From: Alloyangia pacifica
Lineage (GTDB): Bacteria > Pseudomonadota > Alphaproteobacteria > Rhodobacterales > Rhodobacteraceae
DNA length: 64,000 bases
Assembly: GCF_900116195.1 (NCBI RefSeq)
Contig: NZ_FOZW01000001.1
Span: 434,001 to 498,000, forward strand
Direction: 5' to 3'
Both the position numbers and the translations under genes were made by a program. The notes beneath the pieces are model-generated. The model searched no databases, was not told the origin of the DNA, and worked only from the letters and a program-made list of their open reading frames with translations. This document shows positions 27,717 through 36,706 of this stretch, in pieces; positions within the stretch are counted from its first letter, which is position 1; every line of letters starts with the position of its first letter.

Positions 27717-28295
27717 TCAGAGGTATTTCACCAGGAAGAAGCCGCCGGCGAGCAGCAGCACGAAGACAGTAAACACCAGGCCGAGTCGATTTTCGATGAA
27801 ATCCCGGATCGGTGCGCCGAAGGTGCGCAGCAGCGCCGCGACGATGAAGAAGCGGAAGGCGCGGGCGATCACGGCGGTGGTGATGAATATGCCGAGCGGC
27901 ATGGCGGTCCATCCCGACATGATGGTGATCACCTTGAACGGGAAGGGGGTGATGCCGGCGATCAGCACCGCCCAGAAGCCGACGCCGTTGAAACGCGCGT
28001 TGAAGGCTTCCATCGCATCGGCCTTGCCGAGACTCTCAAGGATGGGCCGGCCGAGGCTGTCGAAGAAGAAATGCCCGATGCCGTAGCCGAAAAGCCCGCC
28101 CACCACCGAGGCGACGGTGGCCACCAGGGCGATCAGCCAAGCTCGGCGCGGCGCAGCGAGGATCATCGGGATCATCAGAACGTCGGGCGGAATCGGAAAG
28201 ACCGAGGCTTCGATGAAGGAGACCGCTGCCAGCGCCCAGAGCGCTTTGGGGTGATCGGCAAGCGACATGGTCCAGTCGTAGAGGCGGCGCAGCAT
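27717..28295 (-). CDS. YqaA family (DedA/VTT-like) membrane protein
   Basis: The product has 192 residues with five or so membrane helices. FIEASVFPIPPDVLMIPM and FGYGIGHFFFDSLG are typical of the YqaA group of the DedA/SNARE-associated superfamily, possibly lipid transporters. ATG 28295 fits the family N-terminus. The frame remains open far upstream, but that stretch includes antisense of tRNA-Leu and is not coding. It is translationally close to dsbB. Confidence 0.9.
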   Translation of the reverse strand: MLRRLYDWTMSLADHPKALWALAAVSFIEASVFPIPPDVLMIPMILAAPRRAWLIALVATVASVVGGLFGYGIGHFFFDSLGRPILESLGKADAMEAFNARFNGVGFWAVLIAGITPFPFKVITIMSGWTAMPLGIFITTAVIARAFRFFIVAALLRTFGAPIRDFIENRLGLVFTVFVLLLAGGFFLVKYL

Positions 28296-28460
28296 CGTCG
28301 GGCGGGTCTCCGGCGGTTGTCTCTCCCGCAGGAAGCACGCGGTGCGGCGGGGCGCAAGCCATTGACGGGGCTTTTGTCGTGACAGTTCCGTCAGTGTGAC
28401 GCGATGCCGTGACGATTGCCGCTTTACGCGGCGCGGCGCGGCGGATAAATCGATGCCAGT

Positions 28461-28544
28461 GCCCAAGTGGCGGAATGGTAGACGCAGGGGATTCAAAATC
28501 CCCCGCCGCAAGGCGTGCCGGTTCGAGTCCGGCCTTGGGTACCA
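28461..28544 (+). tRNA. tRNA-Leu (anticodon CAA)
   Basis: The acceptor stem is GCCCAAG with CTTGGGT, discriminator A and an encoded CCA. The anticodon loop TTCAAAA gives CAA at 28494-28496. The T-arm GGTTCGAGTCC and a long variable arm fit a class II leucine tRNA. Confidence 0.96.
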
Positions 28545-29621
28545 CCGAAAAACGGAGACGCACCGGGTAGGGGTGTCGCCGATTTCGTCTTTCCGCAGCA
28601 TTCGTGCAATGAGGTTGGCCTTCGGTAGCTCTAGTAGCGCGCGGCGGGCGTTGCCTTGGCCAAGCAAGCGTCGGTCCGGGGGTGTCCTGGCTCCAGGTTC
28701 GGGCGCGTTTCATCAGCGGGCAGAGCAAAAGCCCTGAGACAGCCTCTCTCAAAAGCGCCGGATCGTCGGTCGCGACGCCATCGCGGGCCACCGCGGTAAA
28801 GTCCCCTCTCGCCGCGTGAGCGCTGGTTGAAATCCCGTCTCGGCTCCAGGCGTTCGATCTCCTGAATTTGCCAAAGCCGAGGCCCGGAGATGGCGTGGTT
28901 GCCGCTCATTCGCCTATCAGAGGTCGGGCGGGCGCGAGGCGCAGGCCGAGGTCGGAGAATCCTCAGCGCGATGTTGCCGTGGGGGCGTCGAATAGCCCCC
29001 GGTCAGGGTCGACGTGCCCGAATGCCGGAGCGTGAAGGCTCTCGCGTCGGCCTCTCTGGCCATGATGTCGGCGCCGAGATCGAAAACTCCACGCGAGAGG
29101 GTGCAATGCCTGTTGTTGCATGTCTCATGAGAATTGGCGGAGTTGGCACTTCCCGCGATCGGATTCGGCGTCGGTCACTTCGCTTGCGGTTTCAAAGCGG
29201 AGGCTCAGATTCGCCAAAGCGATCCGAAGGGTCACGGGCTAGGGGTATGCCGAGCCTAGGCGGGTGCCCAGACGGGGACGGATACGACCATATTCCTGCG
29301 GAGAAGCCGGGCGGCCAGTTCGAGGGCCTCCGTTGTGACGTGACGGTCAGCTTCGCACAAGGCGGCGGGTCATCTGTTCGTTCTATGCCGCCACCGCGTC
29401 GCGTTCCGCGAGTTTCAGTCGCGACCTGCCGACGTTTGCAATGCGTGCGGCTTACACGCCTGGGGTGATTTGCGCCGGGGCTTGCACGCAGTGGGTGAGC
29501 CAAGGGGTTGATATGTCTGCAAAAATCCCCGGTGCCGCCGCGCTGACTCCTTAGGTGCGCCCCATTTTCTCCTTGTTTCAAAACCAGAACGGCCCGGTAG
29601 TGACTAGAAAGGTCTATCTAA
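28545..29621. other. Gene-poor 1.1 kb stretch downstream of tRNA-Leu
   Basis: No frame here combines a ribosome site, consistent codon bias and a recognisable product. Short open pieces on the minus strand (for example near 28640-28910 and 29270-29370) could be remnants of decayed genes, but I cannot match them to any family. No inverted or direct repeats typical of insertion elements were seen, and no copy of the tRNA 3' end was found downstream. Position next to a tRNA gene would suit an old integration site. Confidence 0.5.
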
Positions 29622-30149
29622 ATGTTAGGTTTGATTTCGGGCTCCAGTTCCGCAAGCTACCAAGGCATCTTCGGCAGCAGTAATTCGGGCGCGGCGCAGA
29701 ACAGCTCCGTGACGGAAGACGAGGCTGTGCAGGCAGAAGAGGCGCAGGCTTCGGAAAATGAGGAGGCCTCGGCCAGTTCGGCCAGCAGCGCAGAGAGTAG
29801 CGAGCAGGTCGCAGCAAGCGGCCCGGCCTCCGAAACGCAGGGCGTCAGCGCCACGCCGGAGGCAGCGTCCGTTACCGAGACCGACGCCGGCGCGGGAGCT
29901 GGCTCGGCCGCGAGCTCTGCCGCTGCCGCTGAAGAGCCTGCCGCGGCGGACAAGTTGGCCGAGGCTCGGGCGCAGGCCATCTCCACGCAGGAAAGCTTCA
30001 TGAAGTCGTTGGTGATCGCCCAGATGGGTGCCCAGTCCGACGAGGACGACTTGGCCTCGCGCCTGCGCCGGGGGGCCGAATCCTATGCCTCGACCCGGGC
30101 GGAGGCGGAAACTTCCAGCGAGACCCCGCGCACGGATGTTGCTGCATGA
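29622..30149 (+). CDS. Ala/Ser/Glu-rich hypothetical protein
   Basis: The product has 175 residues. Residues 20-115 are low complexity, made mainly of Ala, Ser and Glu, and probably disordered and acidic. The final 65 residues are more ordered and helical (KLAEARAQAISTQESFMKS and ASRLRRGAESYAS). There is no signal peptide or membrane helix. The ribosome site AAGG lies about ten bases before ATG and is weak. The opposite strand is also open over almost the same span, so coding is supported mainly by the ordered C-terminus. I recognise no family. Confidence 0.6.
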   Translation: MLGLISGSSSASYQGIFGSSNSGAAQNSSVTEDEAVQAEEAQASENEEASASSASSAESSEQVAASGPASETQGVSATPEAASVTETDAGAGAGSAASSAAAAEEPAAADKLAEARAQAISTQESFMKSLVIAQMGAQSDEDDLASRLRRGAESYASTRAEAETSSETPRTDVAA

Positions 30150-30425
30150 GAAGGGCTGCCTGAGAGTGGCTGCATGAGACAAGGGCCGACACTGTTCGGC
30201 GGATTGTCTCCGAAACGCGCGGCGCGGGTGAAAACCCTGCGCCGCGTCGTCGTTTCAGGAGCAAGAAACCGACGCAGGTCGACGGCACCTGCGATCCACC
30301 CAAGCGCGGTGATCCCGCACGGGTCAGCGGTCGCCATTTCGCGATGTCTGCTGCTACGAACTGGATGTTCCGGTACCCACCGGGGTGGGCACTTTCCCAA
30401 CGCTGTCAGAGCGTTATAGGGAAAG

Positions 30426-30515
30426 TGGCGGAGAGACAGGGATTCGAACCCTGGGACCCCGTGAAGGGTCAACGGTTTTCGAGACCGCCCCGTTCGACCA
30501 CTCCGGCACCTCTCC
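30426..30515 (-). tRNA. tRNA-Ser (anticodon CGA)
   Basis: The acceptor stem GGAGAGG pairs with TCTCTCC, discriminator G and an encoded CCA at 30428-30426. The anticodon CGA reads at 30481-30479. A long variable arm (GACCCTTCACGGGGTC region) and the T-arm GGGTTCGAATCCC fit serine class II tRNA. Confidence 0.96.
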
Positions 30516-30699
30516 GCGGGGGTCGTGGGGGGCGTTTAACGATATGCCCGGGGGGGTGCAACAGGGAATTTTCAACTTTTTTCATTCCGGCGAATTTTTC
30601 GACGGCGGAGCTTCGCCAGTGGCGCATTTGGTCACCTTGGAATTGTCGGTGGCGGGCCCTAGGGTCTGGGGCTGACATACCCCGGAGTACCCTTGTCCC

Positions 30700-31527
30700 A
30701 TGTTCCCGCGCTTTGCCGCCTGCACCGCCTTTGCTCTCCTTGTCTCCGCGGCTGCGCCCGCCGCTTTCGCGGAATCCGCGCCGGAGCTTCTCGATGCGCT
30801 GAAGGTGGACGAGATCGTCGAGGTCATGCGTGAAGAGGGGCGCGGCTACTCGGCCGAGATGGCGCAGGACCTGCTCCCCGCCGGGCAGACCGAAGGCTGG
30901 CGGCAGTCCGTCGATCGGCTCTACGCTCCCGAGGCCATGCAGGAGGTGGTTCGGGCGGGCTTCGTCGGGAGCTTCGGCGAGACCGACGCGGGGCCGCTTC
31001 TGGACTACCTCAACAGTGACGCGGGGCAAAAGGTCGTCGCTCTGGAGCTTGAGGCGCGGCGAGAGATGACCGATCCCGACGTCGAGGCGGCCGCGCGCGA
31101 GGCGTGGCGCGAGCGCCAGGGGGCAGGGGCGGATGACGCCCGGCTCGATCAGCTCGACCGCTTCGTTGCGGAAAACGACCTGCTGGAGACCAATGTGGTC
31201 GGTGCGCTCAACGCCAGTTTCCAGTTCTACCTCGGATTGGTCGACGGCGGCGGGCTGGAGATGACCGAGCCGGAGATCGTCCAGGAAGTCTGGATGCAGG
31301 AAGAGGCGACCCGCGCGGACACGCGCGAATGGCTCTACGCCTACCTGCTGTTCGCCTACCAACCGCTGTCGGACAGCGAACTGGAGGCCTATGTCGACAT
31401 CTCGGCAAGTCCGGAGGGGAAGGCGATGAACCGCGCGCTGTTCGCCGGCTTCAATCACATGTATGACGAGATTTCCTACGGACTCGGTCTCGCCGCGGCG
31501 CGCGAGATGCTGGGGCAGGACCTCTAG
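30700..31527 (+). CDS. DUF2059 domain-containing exported protein
   Basis: The product has 275 residues. A signal peptide (1-24, ending AFA) is followed by a helical region. The C-terminal part contains LYAYLLFAYQPLSDSELEAYVDISASPEGKAMN split over the DUF2059 core, where a Y..SxxGxxx element is typical. The family is found in the periplasm of many proteobacteria and has no assigned reaction. The gene stands alone between tRNA-Ser and the rplU promoter. Confidence 0.82.
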   Translation: MFPRFAACTAFALLVSAAAPAAFAESAPELLDALKVDEIVEVMREEGRGYSAEMAQDLLPAGQTEGWRQSVDRLYAPEAMQEVVRAGFVGSFGETDAGPLLDYLNSDAGQKVVALELEARREMTDPDVEAAAREAWRERQGAGADDARLDQLDRFVAENDLLETNVVGALNASFQFYLGLVDGGGLEMTEPEIVQEVWMQEEATRADTREWLYAYLLFAYQPLSDSELEAYVDISASPEGKAMNRALFAGFNHMYDEISYGLGLAAAREMLGQDL

Positions 31528-31638
31528 CGCGAGACCCAGTCCGGAGAAGTGGTGCCCTTCGGCCGGTTTGGGTCTGCGGGGGCGTGAGTTACAGCCGCAA
31601 AACCCGGGCCGAACGGCCCGAAAATCGGTTTGCGCGGG

Positions 31639-31667
31639 TTGACACACCGGCAATTTGCCCCGATAAG
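31639..31667 (+). promoter_or_regulatory. Promoter of rplU-rpmA
   Basis: A perfect TTGACA (31639-31644), 17 bases, then GATAAG (31662-31667, four of six matches). It leaves a leader of about 165 bases before rplU, long enough for ribosomal-protein feedback. I see no defined binding structure. The whole 31528-31838 gap carries no gene. Confidence 0.7.
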
Positions 31668-31838
31668 CCGGGCTTCGAGACGGGGCCATTGCGCGCCCCG
31701 CTTTCGATTCTTACATCATGACTGCCCGAAAGGGCGCGCTGTTCGACGGCGGAGCGGGACCACCCGCACCACGAAGTCCCCGACAAAGTCCGATTGGGCC
31801 GGGGCGCCACAGAACGCGGTAGACAAAGGAAGACGCAG

Positions 31839-32414
31839 ATGTTCGCGGTGATGAAAACCGGCGGCAAGCAATACAAGGTCCAGGCGGGCGACGTGCTCCG
31901 CGTGGAGAAGCTGGCTGCAGACGCGGGTGAAACCGTTCAGTTCAACGAAGTCCTGATCCTCGGCGGCGACAACGTCACCGTGGGCGCTCCGCTCGTGTCC
32001 GGCGCTGCCGTGCAGGCGACCGTGATCGACCAGATCAAGGGCGACAAGGTCATCAGCTTCGTGAAGCGCCGCCGCAAGCACAGCTCGCAGCGTACCCGTG
32101 GCCACCGCCAGCAGCTCACCCTGCTGCGCGTGACCGAGATCCTCGCATCCGGCGCCGAAGGCACCGGCGTGAAGGCCGCCACCGGCGCCGCCTCCGCACC
32201 GAAGGCCGCTCCGGCAGCCGCCGCTGCTCCGAAGGCAGCTGCAGCCGAAGGCGACGACCTGACCAAGATCACCGGTGTCGGCCCCGCCGCCGCCAAGAAG
32301 CTGAACGAAGCCGGCATCGCCACCTTCGCACAGCTCGCAGCCGTTGACCCCGAGAGCTTCGACGCCGTCAAGGTGAAGCCCGAGTGGGTTGAGCAGGCCA
32401 AGACCCTGGCCTGA
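31839..32414 (+). CDS. rplU: 50S ribosomal protein L21 with C-terminal helix-hairpin-helix extension
   Basis: The product has 191 residues; ordinary L21 is about 103. Residues 1-103 are L21 (MFAVMKTGGKQYKV, RRRKHSSQRTRGHRQQLT). An Ala/Lys/Pro linker follows, then a helix-hairpin-helix module near 140-190 with LTKITGVGPAAAKKLNEAG. Such extended L21 proteins occur in Rhodobacteraceae. The extension may bind RNA or DNA, which is inferred from the fold. ATG 31839 follows AAAGGAAG. The gene heads an operon with rpmA, 23 bases downstream. Confidence 0.95.
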   Translation: MFAVMKTGGKQYKVQAGDVLRVEKLAADAGETVQFNEVLILGGDNVTVGAPLVSGAAVQATVIDQIKGDKVISFVKRRRKHSSQRTRGHRQQLTLLRVTEILASGAEGTGVKAATGAASAPKAAPAAAAAPKAAAAEGDDLTKITGVGPAAAKKLNEAGIATFAQLAAVDPESFDAVKVKPEWVEQAKTLA

Positions 32415-32437
32415 TAGACAGTTAAGGAGACCAACCC

Positions 32438-32707
32438 ATGGCACATAAAAAAGCAGGCGGTAGCTCCCGTAACGGCCGCGACTCCGCTGGCCGCCGTCTC
32501 GGCGTGAAACTCTACGGTGGCCAGGCGGCCAACCCGGGCAACATCATCATCCGTCAGCGCGGCACCAAGTTCTGGCCGGGCGAAGGCGTGGATATGGGCA
32601 AGGATCACACGATCTTCGCCGTGGCCGAAGGCTCGGTCACGTTCCACAAGGGCCTGAAGGGCCGCACCTTCGTATCCGTCCTGCCGGTGGCGGAGGCTGC
32701 TGAGTAA
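32438..32707 (+). CDS. rpmA: 50S ribosomal protein L27
   Basis: L27 reaches the peptidyl-transferase centre of the large subunit. The product has 89 residues and begins [21 protein letters not shown], the nearly invariant N-terminal tail. ATG 32438 follows AAGGAGA. It is cotranscribed with rplU and followed by a hairpin terminator. Confidence 0.97.
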   Translation: MAHKKAGGSSRNGRDSAGRRLGVKLYGGQAANPGNIIIRQRGTKFWPGEGVDMGKDHTIFAVAEGSVTFHKGLKGRTFVSVLPVAEAAE

Positions 32708-32732
32708 GCCGATCCCGGATCGAAAAATTGGA

Positions 32733-32756
32733 GGGGATCGGCACGGGCCGGTCCCC
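32733..32756 (+). terminator. Rho-independent terminator of rplU-rpmA
   Basis: GGGGATCGG and CCGGTCCCC form a nine-base stem (one G-U pair) with a six-base loop, followed by TTCTCCGTTT. It lies 25 bases past the rpmA stop. Confidence 0.75.
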
Positions 32757-32819
32757 TTCTCCGTTTCGGGGGGAGACGAAGCGGCCCGCGAGAATTCTCG
32801 CGACATGAGGAGTAAGACA

Positions 32820-33371
32820 ATGAGTCTGGCCGAAGACGACCAGCTGACCGTGCAACCGGTCATCGAGACACCCCGCTTCCTGCTGCGGCCGCTGCGCCGC
32901 TCGGATGCCGGCATGATCGCCCATTACACGTCCGAGCTGCGCCTCGCGCGCATGACCACCTCGATTCCGCACCCGCTTCCGCCGGGCGCGACCGAGGCTT
33001 TCATCACCCGCTCGCTTGATCCCAAGCGGGTCGAGGATGTCTGGGCGATGGACGCCTCCGAGCAGGGCGGTGCCGAGGTGATGGGGCTGATCTCGCTGGA
33101 GCGCCTGACCGACGGCAACCAGGCGGAGATCGGCTACTGGGTCGCGCCGCCGTTTTGGAACACCGGCCATGCCTCGGAAGCGGTGCGCGCGATGGTGCAG
33201 GCCAACCCCTTCGGCAGCGCCACGATGTTCGCCTCGGTCTTCCAGGACAACGCCGCTTCGGCGCGGGTTCTGACCAACTGCGGGTTCGAGTACATCGGCG
33301 ACGCCGAGGCCTTCTCGGTGGCGCGCAATTCCGCTGTGCCCACCTGGACCTACCTGCGCCGGATGGAGTAA
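32820..33371 (+). CDS. GNAT family N-acetyltransferase (RimJ/RimL-like)
   Basis: The product has 183 residues. ETPRFLLRPLRRSDA is a typical GNAT opening, EIGYWVAPPFWNTGHASEAVRAM contains the acetyl-CoA loop, and VFQDNAASARVLTNCGFEYIG is the C-terminal motif. It probably acetylates a protein N-terminus or small amine. In relatives a GNAT of this kind follows rpmA, so the position is conserved. ATG 32820 follows GAGGAG. Confidence 0.88.
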   Translation: MSLAEDDQLTVQPVIETPRFLLRPLRRSDAGMIAHYTSELRLARMTTSIPHPLPPGATEAFITRSLDPKRVEDVWAMDASEQGGAEVMGLISLERLTDGNQAEIGYWVAPPFWNTGHASEAVRAMVQANPFGSATMFASVFQDNAASARVLTNCGFEYIGDAEAFSVARNSAVPTWTYLRRME

Positions 33372-33468
33372 GCGCGGACGCCCGCGCGCGCATCCCCGCG
33401 ACAAAGTGATCCCGCCCGGCCCGCGATTTCCGTTGGCCGGGCGTTCTCTTGGTGCCTATAAGCAGGGC

Positions 33469-35436
33469 ATGATCACCGAATTCGGACATTTTGCGCTCAT
33501 CCTCGCCTTTGTCGTCGCCTGCGTGCAGGCGGTGGTGCCGATGATCGGGGCGCACAAGCGTTGGCCCGGCTGGATGGCCGTCGCCGAGCCCGCCGCCACG
33601 GCGCAATTCCTGCTTGTCGCGCTGTCTTTCGGCGCGCTCATGCACGCCTTCATCACCTCGGATTTCTCGCTGCGGCTGGTGGTGATGAACTCGCATTCCG
33701 CCAAGCCGCTGCTCTACAAGATCAGCGGCGTCTGGGGGAACCACGAGGGCTCGATGCTGCTCTGGGTGCTGATCCTGTCGCTCTTCGGCGCGATGGCGGC
33801 CTGGTTCGGGGGCAATCTGCCGCCGACGCTGCGCGCGCGGGTGCTGTCGGTGCAGGCCGCGGTGGGCGTGGCCTTCTTCGCGTTCATTCTCTTCACCTCG
33901 AACCCCTTCCTGCGTCTTGCGGTGCCGCCCTTCGACGGGCAGGATCTGAACCCGCTGCTGCAGGACCCGGGGCTCGCCTTCCACCCGCCGTTCCTCTACC
34001 TCGGCTACGTCGGCCTCTCGATCTGCTTCAGCTTTGCGGTCGCGGCGCTGATCGAGGGCCGGGTCGACGCCGCCTGGGGCCGCTGGGTGCGTCCGTGGAC
34101 GCTGCTGAGCTGGGTTTTCCTGACCATCGGCATCGCCCTCGGCTCCTGGTGGGCCTATTACGAGCTCGGCTGGGGCGGCTTCTGGTTCTGGGATCCGGTC
34201 GAGAATGCCTCCTTCATGCCCTGGCTGCTGGCCGCGGCGCTGCTGCATTCCGCCATCGTGGTGGAAAAACGCGAAGCGCTGAAAAGCTGGACCATCCTGC
34301 TGGCGATCCTCGCCTTCGGCTTCTCGCTGATCGGCACCTTCATCGTGCGCTCGGGCGTGCTGACCTCGGTGCATGCCTTCGCCACCGATCCGCAGCGCGG
34401 CGTGTTCATCCTCGGCATTCTCGTCTTCTTCACCGGCGGCGCGCTGACGCTCTACGCGGCGCGCGCGGGGGTGATGCAGGCCAAGGGGGTCTTCGGTATC
34501 GTCAGCCGCGAGTCGGCGCTGGTGGTGAACAACATCCTGCTGGCGGTGGCCTGTTTCGTGGTCTTCACCGGCACGCTCTGGCCGCTGGTCGCCGAAATGC
34601 TCTTCGGCCGCAAGCTCTCGGTCGGCGCGCCTTTCTTCAACATGGCCTTCACGCCATTCATGGTGCTGCTGGGGCTGATCCTGCCGATCGGCGGGATGAT
34701 CAGCTGGAAGCGGGGCAAACTCGGCCGGGTGATGCGTCAGCTGGTGCCGGCGCTGGTGCTGGCCGTGGCACTCGCCGGGCTGGTCTGGGCGATGCAGACC
34801 GGGCGCAGCCTGATGGGGCCGATCGGGGTTTTCCTCGGCACCTGGCTGGTGGCCGGATCGATCACCGACCTGCTGAGCCGCATCGGCCAGAGCCGCGACT
34901 GGCGCCGCCTCGCGCGCCTGCCGCGCGCCGACTGGGGCAAGGCGGTGGCCCATGCGGGGCTTGGCGTGACCATGCTGGGCATCGCCGGGCTGATGGCCTG
35001 GGAAGAGGAAGACATCCGCGTCGCACAAGTGAAGCAGCCCTTCACCGTGGGCGCCTTCGAGCTGGAACTGCTCGGCGTCGAGCGGGTGCAGGGACCGAAC
35101 TACTTCTCGGACATGGGCGAGGTGTCGCTGCGCCGGGACGGGGCGGAGGTCGCGCATCTCTATCCTGAAAAGCGCAGCTACCCCGTGGCGGGCATGCCCA
35201 CCACCGAAGCCGCCATCGACAACGGCTTCCTGCGGGATGTCTATGTTGTGCTTGGCGACGCGCAGGCGGGCGGCGGATGGACCATGCGGGTCTACGTGAA
35301 ACCGCTGGCCAACTGGATCTGGGGCGGGGCGATCCTCATGGCAATCGGCGGCGCGCTGAGCCTCTCGGACCGGCGCTTCCGCGTCGCCGCGGGCGCGCGC
35401 AAGGCGGCACCGGCACAGGGAGTGCCGGCAGAATGA
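33469..35436 (+). CDS. ccmF: Heme lyase CcmF
   Basis: CcmF joins heme to apocytochrome c in the System I maturation complex. The product has 655 residues and about 15 membrane helices. The WWD-type heme-binding motif is visible as GWGGFWFWDPVENAS. NPFLRLAVPPFDGQDLNPLLQDP and LHSAIVVEKREALKSW are conserved. ATG 33469 fits the family N-terminus MITEFGHFAL; an upstream in-frame start at 33406 is unlikely. Its stop overlaps the ccmH start (ATGA). Confidence 0.96.
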   Translation: MITEFGHFALILAFVVACVQAVVPMIGAHKRWPGWMAVAEPAATAQFLLVALSFGALMHAFITSDFSLRLVVMNSHSAKPLLYKISGVWGNHEGSMLLWVLILSLFGAMAAWFGGNLPPTLRARVLSVQAAVGVAFFAFILFTSNPFLRLAVPPFDGQDLNPLLQDPGLAFHPPFLYLGYVGLSICFSFAVAALIEGRVDAAWGRWVRPWTLLSWVFLTIGIALGSWWAYYELGWGGFWFWDPVENASFMPWLLAAALLHSAIVVEKREALKSWTILLAILAFGFSLIGTFIVRSGVLTSVHAFATDPQRGVFILGILVFFTGGALTLYAARAGVMQAKGVFGIVSRESALVVNNILLAVACFVVFTGTLWPLVAEMLFGRKLSVGAPFFNMAFTPFMVLLGLILPIGGMISWKRGKLGRVMRQLVPALVLAVALAGLVWAMQTGRSLMGPIGVFLGTWLVAGSITDLLSRIGQSRDWRRLARLPRADWGKAVAHAGLGVTMLGIAGLMAWEEEDIRVAQVKQPFTVGAFELELLGVERVQGPNYFSDMGEVSLRRDGAEVAHLYPEKRSYPVAGMPTTEAAIDNGFLRDVYVVLGDAQAGGGWTMRVYVKPLANWIWGGAILMAIGGALSLSDRRFRVAAGARKAAPAQGVPAE

Positions 35437-35930
35437 CCTTTGCGAAGCCTTTCCGCACGCTGCTGCTGCTGGTTCTGCTGGCGCTGCCGGTGCTGCAGGC
35501 AGCGGTGGTCCATGCCGTTCAGCCCGACGAGATGCTCGCCGATCCCGCGCTCGAGGCGCGGGCGCGCGAGCTGTCCAAGCACCTGCGCTGCCTCGTCTGC
35601 CAGAACGAGAACATCGACGATTCCAATGCCGCGCTGGCCCGCGACCTGCGCCTGCTGGTGCGCGAACGGCTGGTGGCAGGCGACACGGATGACGAGGCGG
35701 TGGCCTATCTGGTCGATCGCTATGGCGAGTTCGTCCTGCTGCAGCCCACCACGCGCGGCTGGAACTGGCTGCTCTGGGCTGCCGGGCCGATCCTCTTCGT
35801 GCTCGCGCTGATCCTTGCGGCGGTCTACCTGCGGGGGCGCTCGCGGGCCGAGGCCAGCACCGAGGCCGGGCTCAGCCCAGAGGAAGAGGCGCGGCTGAAG
35901 CGCATTCTGGACGAGACCAGCTCCTCCTGA
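35433..35930 (+). CDS. ccmH: Cytochrome c maturation protein CcmH
   Basis: CcmH (Ccl2) keeps the CxxCH motif of apocytochrome c reduced for heme attachment. The product has 165 residues: an N-terminal signal or membrane segment, the conserved LRCLVCQNENIDDSNA motif with C53 and C56, and a C-terminal membrane helix (about 110-130). It overlaps ccmF by four bases. The other ccm genes are not in this window. Confidence 0.95.
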   Translation: MTFAKPFRTLLLLVLLALPVLQAAVVHAVQPDEMLADPALEARARELSKHLRCLVCQNENIDDSNAALARDLRLLVRERLVAGDTDDEAVAYLVDRYGEFVLLQPTTRGWNWLLWAAGPILFVLALILAAVYLRGRSRAEASTEAGLSPEEEARLKRILDETSSS

Positions 35931-36110
35931 TAGGACTGCCGGCAGGGTCGGCAGTTCACCCAGTCTCCGCCGCCCGGCTTGCCGGGCACGCTGAACCTGT
36001 CTCGATGATCGCAGAGCTCTCCGGACAGTCCGGCGGTGCCTGACGGACAAGGGCGGATCTCCAGCCTCGCGAGGGGTCGGGCAACAGCGCCGGAGGATCT
36101 GGAGGATCCG

Positions 36111-36620
36111 ATGAGCCATTCCCCGAACCGGGAAACCATCCCGCTTGCCATCGATGACCTGTCGGGCTTTGCCCGCGCGCTCCGCGCCGGCCTCGAAGCG
36201 CCGCCTTCGCATCAGCAGATGCTCGGGCTGATCGCAAAGGCCGCGGGCTACCGCAATTTCCAGCACCTGCGCGCCGGGATCGTGCCTGCGCCGAAAGCCG
36301 ACGTGAAAGCGGTGTCCCGCGCGCTGCGGCATTTCGACGGGCAGGGGCTCTTGCTGCGCTTCCCGGGGCGGACCGTGATGCAGGCGCTCTGTCTCTGGCC
36401 GCTCTGGGCCCGGATCCCGCCGCGCCAACCCTTCACCGAGCGCGAGATCAGCGCGAGGATCGACGCGCTCTGCACCTTCCGCGATGCCGCGCAGATCCGC
36501 CGCACCATGGTCGAGAACCGGATGCTGGACCGCACTCGCGACGGATCGGTCTATACGCGGGTGGAAAGGCGCCCGAGCGCCGAGGCGCTGGCCTTGATCG
36601 CGGCGCTCGGACGGCTCTGA
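36111..36620 (+). CDS. DUF2087 domain-containing protein
   Basis: The product has 169 residues. The C-terminal half holds the DUF2087 pattern, with FTEREISARIDALCTF and RRTMVENRMLDRTRDGSVY. The N-terminal part (about 10-70) is helical with a KAAGYRNFQHLRAG segment. DUF2087 resembles a winged helix and often follows a regulatory domain, so a DNA-binding role is possible. ATG 36111 follows GGAGGATCC. It appears monocistronic. Confidence 0.85.
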   Translation: MSHSPNRETIPLAIDDLSGFARALRAGLEAPPSHQQMLGLIAKAAGYRNFQHLRAGIVPAPKADVKAVSRALRHFDGQGLLLRFPGRTVMQALCLWPLWARIPPRQPFTEREISARIDALCTFRDAAQIRRTMVENRMLDRTRDGSVYTRVERRPSAEALALIAALGRL

Positions 36621-36706
36621 GCGCGGGCGACGTCCCGGGGGCTTGCCTCCGGCTTGCGCGCGGGAGAGAGTTCCCGCGCGCGCCAGCGCCAGACCGGAGG
36701 AGCCCC

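Noticed and set aside
28461-28544. tRNA-Leu as an attachment site of a mobile element
   Set aside because: No second copy of the tRNA 3' end and no integrase were found, so only a tentative remnant is reported.
27717-28667. 316-codon version of the YqaA gene
   Set aside because: The extra N-terminal part runs antisense through tRNA-Leu and has no homology to the family.
31605-31620. CGGGCC/GGCCCG hairpin as terminator of the DUF2059 gene
   Set aside because: It is followed by A residues, not T, on the plus strand, and the opposite strand has no gene upstream to end.
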